Positions 23,869 to 33,571 of a stretch of 41,211 nucleotides of DNA are shown in pieces. The notes below the pieces were generated by a model. The model had not been told where the DNA came from, made no database searches, and was given only the letters and a program-made list of their open reading frames with translations. This DNA is from Caulobacterales bacterium RIFCSPHIGHO2_01_FULL_70_19. Lineage in GTDB: Bacteria > Pseudomonadota > Alphaproteobacteria > Caulobacterales > Caulobacteraceae. The position numbers and the translations under genes are program-made. Location of the stretch: the NCBI GenBank assembly GCA_001794825.1, contig MGLK01000014.1, positions 19,943 to 61,153 on the forward strand. Direction: 5' to 3'. Every line of letters begins with the position of its first letter. Within the stretch, counting starts at the first letter, position 1.

Positions 23869-26800
23869 TGATCGCCGCCCTTATTCGCCTGTCTGTGCGC
23901 GCCCGCGTCCTGGTGCTGATCCTCGCCGCGGCCCTGTTCGCCGCCGGCCTGCTGGCCGTCCGCAGCACGCCGGTGGACGCCCTGCCCGACCTCTCCGACG
24001 TCCAGGTGGTGATCCGCACGCCTTACCCGGGACAGGCTCCGCAGATCGTGGAGAACCAGGTCACCTATCCGCTGGCGACCACCATGATGTCGGTGCCCGG
24101 AGCCCGGACCGTGCGCGGCTATTCCTTCTTCGGGGACAGCTTCGTCTACGTCCTGTTCGAGGACGGGACCGACCTCTACTGGGCCCGCTCGCGGGTGCTG
24201 GAGTATCTCAACCAGGTCCAGGCCCGCTTGCCGGAGACCGCGCGACCGGCCCTCGGACCCGACGCCACGGGGGTCGGCTGGATCTACCAGTACGCCCTCG
24301 TCGACCGGACCGGCCGGCATGACCTGTCTCAACTGCGCAGCCTGCAGGACTGGTTTCTGCGTTACGAGCTCAAGACCGTGCCTGGCGTGGCGGAGGTGGC
24401 CACGATCGGCGGCATGGTGCGCCAGTATCAGGTCGTGCTGGATCCCGTGAAGCTGACCGCGTACGGCGTCACCCACCAGGCGGTGACCGACGCCCTGCAA
24501 CGCGCCAACCAGGAAACCGGCGGATCGGTGCTGGAGCTGGCCGAGGCCGAATACATGGTGCGCGCGAGCGGTTACCTGGCCGATCTGGATGACTTCCGCG
24601 CCGTTCCGATCCGCACCGCTGCGGGCGGCGTGCCGGTGAGCCTGGGCGACGTCGCCACGGTTCAGCTCGGACCGGAGATGCGCCGCGGCGTGGCCGAGCT
24701 GAATGGGGAAGGGGAGGTCGTCGGCGGGGTCGTCGTGCTGCGTTCGGGGGAGAACGCCCAGGCCGTCATCGCTGACGTGCGGGACCGCCTGGCAACGCTC
24801 AAGCCAAGCCTTCCCGCCGGTGTCGAGATCGTTCCCGTCTACGACCGCTCCGGCCTGATCGACCGGGCCATCGAGAACCTCAGCAGCAAGCTTTTGGAGG
24901 AGTTCATCGTTGTGGCGCTGGTGTGCGGCCTGTTCCTCTGGCACGCCCGCTCGGCCCTGGTCGCCATCCTGACCTTGCCGCTCGGCGTCATGGCCGCCCT
25001 GCTGGTGATGAACCTGCAGGGCGTGAACGCCAACATCATGTCGCTGGGCGGCATCGCCATCGCCGTCGGCGCCATGGTCGACGCCGCCGTGGTCATGATC
25101 GAGAACGCCCACAAGCACATCGAACGCTGGGAGCACGACCATCCCGGCGAGCGCCCGCTAGGTGAGACGCGCTGGCGGGTGATCACCGACGCCGCCGCCG
25201 AGGTCGGTCCGGCCCTGTTTCTCAGCCTGGTGATCATCACCCTGTCCTTCGTGCCGGTGTTCAGCCTGCAGGCCCAGGAGGGGCGGCTGTTCACCCCTCT
25301 CGCCTTCACCAAGACCTACGCCATGGCGGCCGCGGCGATCCTGTCGGTCACCCTCGTGCCGGTGCTGATGGGCTATCTCATCCGCGGCCGGATTCCGGCC
25401 GAGCAGGACAATCCGGTCAATCGCGTCCTCACGCGCATCTATCGGCCCGCCCTCGATCTGACGATGCGGCGACCCCGGCTGACGCTCGCGGTCGCCCTGC
25501 TGGTGCTGGTTTCGGCGGCCTGGCCGCTGTCGCGCCTGGGCGGCGAGTTCCTGCCGGCCATGGATGAGGGCGACCTCCTCTATATGCCGTCCGCCCTGCC
25601 GGGCCTGTCGGCCGCCCAGGCCTCCAGCCTGTTGCAGCGCAGCGACCGGATGATCCGCTCCGTGCCGGAGGTCAAGACAGTGTTCGGCAAGGCGGGCCGG
25701 GCCGAGAGCGCGACCGATCCGGCTCCGCTCGAGATGTTCGAGACCACCATCCAGTTCAAGCCGCGCGACCAGTGGCGTCCGGGCATGACCCCGGAGAAGC
25801 TGGTGGAGGAGCTCGACCGCGCCGTTCAGGTTCCCGGGCTGTCCAATGTCTGGGTGCCGCCGATCCGCAACCGGATCGACATGCTGGCCACCGGCATCAA
25901 GAGCCCGATCGGGGTCAAGGTCTCCGGGGCTGATCTGGCCGAGCTGGACCGTATCGCGGCCGAGGTCGAGCGGGTGGCGAAGGACGTGCCGGGGGTCAGC
26001 TCGGCCCTGGCTGAACGGCTGACCGGCGGCCGCTACATCGACGTCGACATCGACCGCGCCGCCGCCGGTCGCTACGGCCTGAACATCGCCGACGTCCAGT
26101 CGATCGTCGCCGGCGCCATCGGCGGGGAGACCATAGGCCAGACCGTCGAGGGCCTGGCCCGCTATCCGATCAGCGTCCGCTATCCGCGCGAGCTTCGCGA
26201 CAGCGTGGAGGAGTTGCGCGCCCTGCCGGTGCTGACCCCGTCCGGCCAGCAGATCACCCTCGGCACGGTCGCGGCCCTGCGCGTCGCCGACGGGCCCCCC
26301 ATGCTCAAGAGCGAGAACGGCCGGCCGTCCACCTGGGTCTACGTCGACGTCCGGGGCCGGGACCTGAGCTCCGTGGTCTCCGACCTGAGGCAGGCCGTCT
26401 CGACCCGGGTACGGCTGTCGCCGGGGGTCAGCATCGCCTATGCGGGCCAGTTCGAATACCTCGAACGCGCCGGCCAACGGCTTCTGCTCGTGGTTCCGGC
26501 CACCCTGCTGATCATCTTCGGCCTGCTTTACCTGACCTTCCGGCGGCTCGACGAGGCGCTGCTGATCATGGGTACCCTGCCATTCGCCCTCGTCGGCGGG
26601 GTCTGGCTGCTCTACCTGCTCGGCTACCACCAGTCGGTGGCGACCGGCGTCGGCTTCATCGCCCTGGCCGGCGTCTCGGCCGAGTTCGGCGTGGTCATGC
26701 TGATATACCTTCGGCACGCCCTAGCCGAACGGGGCCCGACCCCGTCGCCCGAACAGGTCGAGGCGGCGGTGCGCGAAGGCGCTCTTCTGCGGGTGCGACC

Positions 26801-27017
26801 CAAGGCGATGACGGTAGCCGTCATCCTGGCCGGCCTGTTCCCCATCCTGATCGGCCACGGCGCCGGGTCGGAGGTGATGAGCCGCATCGCCGCGCCCATG
26901 ATCGGCGGCATGCTGACCGCGCCGCTGCTGTCCATGCTGGTCATCCCCGCCGGCTATCTGCTGCTGCGACGGCGACGCGCCCGCCCCGCGGTGCGCAGCG
27001 GGGGCGGCGCGTCGTGA
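23868..27017 (+). CDS. cusA: CusA-type heavy-metal RND efflux pump
   Basis: The 1049-aa inner-membrane proton antiporter has twelve transmembrane helices in the RND layout. By direct codon counting the Cu(I)/Ag(I) methionines Met573, Met623 and Met672 and Glu625 fall at the same numbers as in E. coli CusA, and Asp405 of the proton relay ([16 protein letters not shown]) does as well. That makes copper/silver the expected substrate rather than cobalt, zinc or cadmium. It ends the cus operon; 17 bp after its stop begins a region with a different regulator box. Confidence 0.96.
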   Translation: MIAALIRLSVRARVLVLILAAALFAAGLLAVRSTPVDALPDLSDVQVVIRTPYPGQAPQIVENQVTYPLATTMMSVPGARTVRGYSFFGDSFVYVLFEDGTDLYWARSRVLEYLNQVQARLPETARPALGPDATGVGWIYQYALVDRTGRHDLSQLRSLQDWFLRYELKTVPGVAEVATIGGMVRQYQVVLDPVKLTAYGVTHQAVTDALQRANQETGGSVLELAEAEYMVRASGYLADLDDFRAVPIRTAAGGVPVSLGDVATVQLGPEMRRGVAELNGEGEVVGGVVVLRSGENAQAVIADVRDRLATLKPSLPAGVEIVPVYDRSGLIDRAIENLSSKLLEEFIVVALVCGLFLWHARSALVAILTLPLGVMAALLVMNLQGVNANIMSLGGIAIAVGAMVDAAVVMIENAHKHIERWEHDHPGERPLGETRWRVITDAAAEVGPALFLSLVIITLSFVPVFSLQAQEGRLFTPLAFTKTYAMAAAAILSVTLVPVLMGYLIRGRIPAEQDNPVNRVLTRIYRPALDLTMRRPRLTLAVALLVLVSAAWPLSRLGGEFLPAMDEGDLLYMPSALPGLSAAQASSLLQRSDRMIRSVPEVKTVFGKAGRAESATDPAPLEMFETTIQFKPRDQWRPGMTPEKLVEELDRAVQVPGLSNVWVPPIRNRIDMLATGIKSPIGVKVSGADLAELDRIAAEVERVAKDVPGVSSALAERLTGGRYIDVDIDRAAAGRYGLNIADVQSIVAGAIGGETIGQTVEGLARYPISVRYPRELRDSVEELRALPVLTPSGQQITLGTVAALRVADGPPMLKSENGRPSTWVYVDVRGRDLSSVVSDLRQAVSTRVRLSPGVSIAYAGQFEYLERAGQRLLLVVPATLLIIFGLLYLTFRRLDEALLIMGTLPFALVGGVWLLYLLGYHQSVATGVGFIALAGVSAEFGVVMLIYLRHALAERGPTPSPEQVEAAVREGALLRVRPKAMTVAVILAGLFPILIGHGAGSEVMSRIAAPMIGGMLTAPLLSMLVIPAGYLLLRRRRARPAVRSGGGAS

Positions 27018-27034
27018 CCTCGTCCGCGGCCGGG

Positions 27035-27048
27035 TTGATCCAGCGCAA
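27035..27048 (+). promoter_or_regulatory. FixK/FNR-type box before the ABC efflux operon
   Basis: TTGATCCAGCGCAA fits the FixK consensus TTG(A/C)-N6-(T/G)CAA. It ends 45 bp before the HlyD-type gene ATG and shares TTGATCC-NN-CGCAA with the boxes at 31978 and 33076. Confidence 0.65.
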
Positions 27049-27093
27049 GGCGCCCGCGCCAAGCCGGATGTTGGCTGGCCTTGGGAGGCGGCC

Positions 27094-28065
27094 ATGAAGC
27101 TGAACGCCAAAACCTGGGTTACGGTCGTCGCGATCACCCTCGTCGTGCTCGCCGGCGGGGCCGGCCTCGCCTATTGGCGGCTGCAGCCCCAGCCTCAGCC
27201 GCCGCAGGTCATCTACGGCAGTGGCCGGATCGAGGCCGACGAGGTGCGCGTTGGCGTCGAAGCGTCCGGACGCCTGGCGGAGATCCGCGCGGTCGAAGGC
27301 GAGACGGTCCAGGCCGGAGGTCTTCTGGCCCGGATCGTGGGGACCGACTACGAGTTGATGACCGAGCGCGCCGAGGCCCAGCAGGCGGCGGCGGTGCGGA
27401 CCCGCGCTCAGCTGGACTCCCAGATCGACCTGGCCACGCACCATGCCGAGACCGCAAGGACCAATCTGTCACGCTACGAGACCCTGAGCAGCCAGGGTTA
27501 CCTTCCCGCCCAGCGTCTCGACGCCGCGCGCGACGCCTACGCCGAGGCTCTTCACCGGGTCGAGGTGCTGCGACAACAGCGGGCCGAAGCCCTCGCCCAG
27601 GCCGACGTGGCGGGCAAGACCTTGGCGCTCGCCCGTTCCCAGAGCGGCAAGACGGTGGTGACTGCGCCGATCACCGGCGCAGTCCTGGAGCGGCTCGTCG
27701 AGCCCGGCGAGGTGGTCGGGCCCGGCCAGGCGGTGGCCGTGCTCGCCGACCTGTCGACCATCCGGCTGAAGGTGTTCATCACCGAGGCGGACCTCGGCAA
27801 GGTCCGGCTGGGCGGGCCGGCGCGCCTGCGCGTCGACGCCTTTCCGGGGCGGGATTTCCAGGCCCGGGTGGCGCGCGTCGACTCCCAGGCGCAGTTCACC
27901 CCCCGGGACGTGCACGTCCCGGACGAGCGCAGTCGAACCGTCTACGGCGTGATCCTCGAAGCGCCCAACCCCGACGGTCTGCTCAAGCCGGGCATGCCCG
28001 CCGACGCCTGGATTCTCTGGGATGAGGCGGCGGGCTGGCCGGCCACCCTGCAGATCCCGGAATAG
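27094..28065 (+). CDS. HlyD/YbhG-type membrane fusion protein
   Basis: The 323-aa protein has an N-terminal transmembrane helix (TVVAITLVVLAGGAGLAYW), the first lipoyl half (GRIEADEVRVGVEASGRLAEI), a coiled-coil hairpin rich in Ala/Gln/Arg (about residues 85-185), the second lipoyl half (TVVTAPITGAVLERLVEPGEVV) and a beta-barrel. A GGAGG site lies 7 bp before the ATG. With the next three genes it matches the E. coli ybhGFSR order. The family exports drugs, antibiotics or lipophilic compounds; the substrate here is unknown. Confidence 0.88.
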   Translation: MKLNAKTWVTVVAITLVVLAGGAGLAYWRLQPQPQPPQVIYGSGRIEADEVRVGVEASGRLAEIRAVEGETVQAGGLLARIVGTDYELMTERAEAQQAAAVRTRAQLDSQIDLATHHAETARTNLSRYETLSSQGYLPAQRLDAARDAYAEALHRVEVLRQQRAEALAQADVAGKTLALARSQSGKTVVTAPITGAVLERLVEPGEVVGPGQAVAVLADLSTIRLKVFITEADLGKVRLGGPARLRVDAFPGRDFQARVARVDSQAQFTPRDVHVPDERSRTVYGVILEAPNPDGLLKPGMPADAWILWDEAAGWPATLQIPE

Positions 28066-28067
28066 GG

Positions 28068-29761
<1,694 letters not shown>

Positions 29762-29765
<4 letters not shown>

Positions 29766-30859
29766 AGCTGTCGCGCACGCTTGCCTTCTCACGCAAGGAG
29801 ACACTGGAGATCGTCCGCGATCCGATCACGGTCTGGATCGCGGTCTTCATGCCGCTCGTGATCCTGTTCCTGTTCGGCTACGCCCTGTCCTTCGACGTCG
29901 AGGAGGCGCCGCTGGTCGTCGTCGACCACGACCGGAGCGCCGCCAGCCGCGCCCTCGCCGACCAGTTCGTCAACACCAGCTATTTCCGGCTTGCCGCCAG
30001 CCCCCAGAGCGAAGGGGAGGCGGAGCATCTGGTGATGCGAGGCAAGGCCCGCGCCGTCCTGGTGATCCCGCCCGATTTCGGCCGCCGCCTGCGGAAGGGG
30101 GAGGACGCCCCCGTCGAATTCCTCGTCGACGGCACCTACGCCTCCACCGCCGCCATCGTTTCCGCCTATGGCCGGGCCATCATCCACGCCTTCCCGAAAG
30201 GAACGCTCGATTTGCCGGTCCAGCCGCAGGTGCGGGTCTGGTACAATCCGCAGCTGCGCAGCCGCGACTTCATCGTACCGGGTCTGTTCGCGGTGATCCT
30301 GATGGCCTTTCCGCCTCTGCTGACCGCGCTCGCCGTCGCCCGCGAGAAGGAACTGGGGACCATCGCCCAAATCTACGCTTCGCCGCTCGGCAAGTTCGAG
30401 TTCATCGTCGGCAAGCTGCTGCCCTACGCCCTCATCGCCTTCGCCCAGCTGGCCCTGGTGCTGGCCGCCGGCTTCCTGTGGTTCAAGGTCCCGATGCACG
30501 GCAGCTTCGCGCTGCTGATCGCCCTGGGCGCGCTCTACGTGATCTGCACGGTCTCGATCGGCCTGCTGGTCTCCACCCTCGTCAAGACCCAGGTCGCGGC
30601 CATGCTGGTGACCTTGATCCTGACCCTGATGCCGGCCTTCCTGTTCTCCGGCTTCATCTATCCGGTCTTCACCATGCCGGAGCTGTTCCAGGGCTATTCG
30701 GCGCGAGTCCCGGCCATGTACTTTGTCAACATCTCGCGCGGAATCGTCATGCGCGGGGCCGGGCTGGCGGACCTGTGGTTCAACGTGGCGGTCCTGGTCG
30801 GCTACACCGCGGTTGTGCTGGGCCTGTCCAGCTTGCTCTTCAACAAGCGGATCGCCTGA
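29762..30859 (+). CDS. ABC-2 type permease (YbhS-like)
   Basis: The 365-aa protein has one N-terminal transmembrane helix, a large extracytoplasmic domain (DVEEAPLVVVDHDRSAASRAL to about residue 165), and five C-terminal helices with the ABC-2 motif AREKELGTIAQIYASPL. It would pair with the second permease to form the channel of this exporter. The overlap with the ATPase gene and the 2-bp gap to the next gene show an operon. Confidence 0.9.
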
Positions 30860-30861
30860 CG

Positions 30862-31965
30862 ATGTTCGGGCGGCTCCAGGGCCTGATCGGCAAGGAGTTC
30901 GCGCAGATGCTGCGCGACCCGGTCGTGCTGTTCCTGGTCTTCTGGCTGACCACGGTCGAGGTCGTCATGTGCACCATGGCCATCGGCTTCGACGTGCGCG
31001 ACCTCGGGCTGGGCCTGGTAGATCACGACCGCAGTCCGGCGAGCCGGGCGCTGGTCGAGGAGATGACAGCTGGCGACAGTTTCACCCTGAGGCGACAGTT
31101 CGACTCGGCGCGCGCGGCGGCGGACGAACTGCGGAAGGGGACACTGCACGCGGTCGTGGAGATTCCGCCCGGGTTCGGCGCGCGGGTGGACGGCGGTCGC
31201 CCTGCTGACTTCGGCATCATTGTCGACGGCTCGAACGCCACCGTCGGCGCCCGCGCCCGTGCCTACATCATCGAGATGGCGGCCCGCTTCACCCAGGCCC
31301 GCACCATGGGATCGATGCGGATGAGCGGCGGCGTCCAGCCGTCGGTGCGCGTCTGGTACAATCCCGATCTCACCAACACCCGCTTCTCGGCCCTCAACAT
31401 GCTGGCCCAGGCCGGCTTCATGCTGGCGGTGATCCTGCCGGCGGCGGGGCTGGTGCGCGAGAAGCAGAACGGCACCCTGGAGCAGATCCGGGTCACGCCG
31501 ATCCGCGCCCACGAACTGTTTCTGGGAAAGATCGTCCCGCCGATCATCATCACCCTGGGGTCGATCTTCCCCTCGCTGCTGGTGATCCGTCTGCTCGGCG
31601 TGCCCATGGAGGGAAGTCTGGCGACGCTCTTCGCCCTCGAATTCCTGTTCCTGCTGAGCGCGGTCTCGATCGGGGTCTTCGTCGCCACCCTCACCAGCAC
31701 CCTGCAGCAGGCGATGCTGGCCAGCTTCTTCAGCCTGTTTCCGCTGCTCTTCCTTTCCGGCAGCATCGCGCCCGTCGACAGCATGCCCCGGTGGCTGCAG
31801 GTCGCCGCCCAGGCGAGCCCCCTGCTCCATGCGCTGGAGAGCGTCACCGGCGTCTTTCTGAAAGGGGCGGGGATGAGGGAGCTCTGGCCGCATGCGGCGG
31901 CCCTTGTCGGCATCAGCCTGCCGTTGCTCGGCGGCGGATGGCTCATCTTCCGACGCCAGTGGTGA
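30862..31965 (+). CDS. ABC-2 type permease (YbhR-like)
   Basis: The 367-aa paralogue of the preceding permease has the same layout: N-terminal helix, extracytoplasmic domain beginning LGLGLVDHDRSPASRAL, and five C-terminal helices with REKQNGTLEQIRVTPIRAHE. I chose the ATG just after the previous stop; longer forms overlap the upstream gene. It is the last gene of the exporter operon. Confidence 0.9.
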   Translation: MFGRLQGLIGKEFAQMLRDPVVLFLVFWLTTVEVVMCTMAIGFDVRDLGLGLVDHDRSPASRALVEEMTAGDSFTLRRQFDSARAAADELRKGTLHAVVEIPPGFGARVDGGRPADFGIIVDGSNATVGARARAYIIEMAARFTQARTMGSMRMSGGVQPSVRVWYNPDLTNTRFSALNMLAQAGFMLAVILPAAGLVREKQNGTLEQIRVTPIRAHELFLGKIVPPIIITLGSIFPSLLVIRLLGVPMEGSLATLFALEFLFLLSAVSIGVFVATLTSTLQQAMLASFFSLFPLLFLSGSIAPVDSMPRWLQVAAQASPLLHALESVTGVFLKGAGMRELWPHAAALVGISLPLLGGGWLIFRRQW

Positions 31966-31977
31966 GCATCCGACACC

Positions 31978-31991
31978 TTGATCCGGCGCAA
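31978..31991 (+). promoter_or_regulatory. FixK/FNR-type box before the PRPP-synthetase-like gene
   Basis: TTGATCCGGCGCAA fits TTG(A/C)-N6-(T/G)CAA. It starts 12 bp after the ABC permease stop and ends 82 bp before the next ATG. A transcript start about 41 bp from its centre would fall near 32026, inside the leader. Confidence 0.65.
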
Positions 31992-32073
31992 GGGGAGGCA
32001 CTCTGGACCCGCGTAAGGAGTCTTGGGGCCCCGGAATTCCGTCCGAGCCTTCATCGGTCTTCGCGAGGTGCTG

Positions 32074-33066
32074 ATGCGTGTGATCCTGCCGATGCCCGGC
32101 AACGAAACCTTCGCGGCCAACCTGGCGGCGGCCGGCGGATGGCGGCTGGGCGAATTGGAGACCCGCCGCTTCCCGGACGGGGAGAGCTATGTCCGGATTC
32201 TTTCGGACGTGCGTGGCTGCGGTGTCGAGATCGTCTGCACCCTGGCGCGGCCGGATGACGCCTTCCTGCCGCTCATCTTCGCCGCGGACGCCGCGCGCGA
32301 CCTCCGCGCAACCGAGGTGAATCTCGTCGCCCCCTACCTCGCCTACATGCGCCAGGACCGGCGCTTCAAGCCCGGTGAAGCGATCACCTCGCGAAGCTTC
32401 GCCCGGCTGGTCAGCGCGACTTTCGACCGGCTGACCACGATCGACCCGCACCTGCACCGCTACAGGGCCCTTTCCGACCTCTATGACATCGACGGCCAGG
32501 TGCTGCATGCGGCGTCGGTGCTCGCGGACTGGATCGCGGCGGAGGTCCGCGACCCCTTGATCATCGGACCCGACGAGGAAAGCGAACAGTGGGTCTCCGC
32601 CGTCGCCGCACGGGTGGGCGCCCCACACGTCGTCCTGCGCAAGATCCGGCATGGAGACCGCGACGTCGAGATCGCCGTCCCCGATCTTTCCCGCTTCCGC
32701 GCCCGACAACCGGTGCTGATTGACGACATCGCCTCGTCCGGACGCACCCTGATCGAAGCCGCCCGGCAGTTGCCCGCGCAAGGTCTGGCGCGCCCGGTCT
32801 GCGCCGTCGTGCACGGCGTGTTCGCCGCGGACGCCTACGACCAGTTGTCGGCCGTCGCCGGGCGTATCGTGTCGACCGACTCGGTTCCCCATCCAAGCAA
32901 CGCCATCCCGCTTGCGCCCCTGGTGTCGGCGGCGCTCGCGCGCGGCGGGGAGGCGGAGGGGCCGGTGCGTCGCCGGCGGCCGCCGGAACCGGTCGACCCC
33001 GTCGAACTGGCCGGCGTCGAATCCTTCCCGGCCAGCGATCCGCCCGGCTGGACGACGGGCGGGTGA
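32074..33066 (+). CDS. Ribose-phosphate pyrophosphokinase (PRPP synthetase) family protein
   Basis: The 330-aa protein has the PRPP-synthetase landmarks: ETRRFPDGESYVRI near the N-terminus, PYLAYMRQDRRFKPGEAIT, TIDPHLHRY, the catalytic loop KIRHGDRDVEI and the ribose-phosphate loop LIDDIASSGRT. The pattern is closer to archaeal or class III-like enzymes than to the housekeeping bacterial form, so it is probably a second copy with a special role. The C-terminus adds a proline-rich tail with ESFPASDPPGW, a short motif seen at the ends of unrelated alphaproteobacterial proteins. I chose the ATG with GAGG upstream. It lies beside the nucleotide phosphorylase module. Confidence 0.85.
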   Translation: MRVILPMPGNETFAANLAAAGGWRLGELETRRFPDGESYVRILSDVRGCGVEIVCTLARPDDAFLPLIFAADAARDLRATEVNLVAPYLAYMRQDRRFKPGEAITSRSFARLVSATFDRLTTIDPHLHRYRALSDLYDIDGQVLHAASVLADWIAAEVRDPLIIGPDEESEQWVSAVAARVGAPHVVLRKIRHGDRDVEIAVPDLSRFRARQPVLIDDIASSGRTLIEAARQLPAQGLARPVCAVVHGVFAADAYDQLSAVAGRIVSTDSVPHPSNAIPLAPLVSAALARGGEAEGPVRRRRPPEPVDPVELAGVESFPASDPPGWTTGG

Positions 33067-33075
33067 ACACCCCCC

Positions 33076-33089
33076 TTGATCCAACGCAA
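33076..33089 (+). promoter_or_regulatory. FixK/FNR-type box before the small exported protein and phosphoketolase operon
   Basis: TTGATCCAACGCAA fits TTG(A/C)-N6-(T/G)CAA. It begins 10 bp after the PRPP-synthetase-like stop and ends 52 bp before the next ATG, with a TGAAAGAT stretch at the position expected for a -10 element. Confidence 0.65.
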
Positions 33090-33141
33090 TGCGCACCCCG
33101 AGCCGGGCCTGAAAGATCGGGCATCCAAGGAGACGACACCG

Positions 33142-33453
33142 ATGCACACGCTCTTCCTCGCCCTGGCCTTGGCCGGCTCTCTGACCGCCGGCCAGGCCCT
33201 CGCCCAGACCCAGGATCTCGCCCCGTCCATCACGCCGCGGGCCGCGCAGCCGGAGACCGCCGCCCAGAGGCACGAACGGTGCAAGGCAGTGGTGGCCGCG
33301 GGCATGGAGCCGCGCCAGCGGCACGATCACCTGCGTGACAAGACCGGGGCCGCGACGCCGCCCAAGCCCCTGTCGGAAGCCGAGATGGATCGGCAGTACC
33401 GCGAGTGTGAGGCCCTGATGGCGAAGGCCAAGGCCGCCGACGCCGAGAAATAG
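33142..33453 (+). CDS. Small exported protein of unknown function
   Basis: The 103-aa protein has a signal peptide (LFLALALAGSLTAGQALAQ) and a charged helical mature part with two cysteines (RCKAVV, YRECEALM) that could pair. AAGGAG lies 10 bp before the ATG. I do not recognise a family. It sits between a FixK/FNR-type box and the phosphoketolase-family gene, so it is probably induced with them. Confidence 0.7.
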   Translation: MHTLFLALALAGSLTAGQALAQTQDLAPSITPRAAQPETAAQRHERCKAVVAAGMEPRQRHDHLRDKTGAATPPKPLSEAEMDRQYRECEALMAKAKAADAEK

Positions 33454-33495
33454 CGCCAAAGGCCCCGACCCTCCGATCTCGTCACAACGTGCGAG

Positions 33496-33546
33496 GGGGA
33501 GGCCGTCGCGCGGCCGTAGTTCTTTACGAGCCGCCCGGGCCTCCCC
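33496..33546. repeat. 9-bp inverted repeat before the phosphoketolase-family gene
   Basis: GGGGAGGCC at 33496-33504 and GGCCTCCCC at 33538-33546 are perfect complements with a 33-base spacer. The gap between genes is 118 bp and holds no gene. It may fold in RNA as a partial terminator or leader, or be an operator. Confidence 0.4.
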
Positions 33547-33571
33547 GAGCGGCCCATCCTGGGGTGCGAAC

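Noticed and set aside
33493-33519. A fifth copy of the proposed sigma promoter before the phosphoketolase-family gene (CGAGGG then CGTAG)
   Set aside because: Spacing is one base longer and the downstream block reads GGCCGTAG instead of GCGCGTAG; too weak beside the four exact copies.
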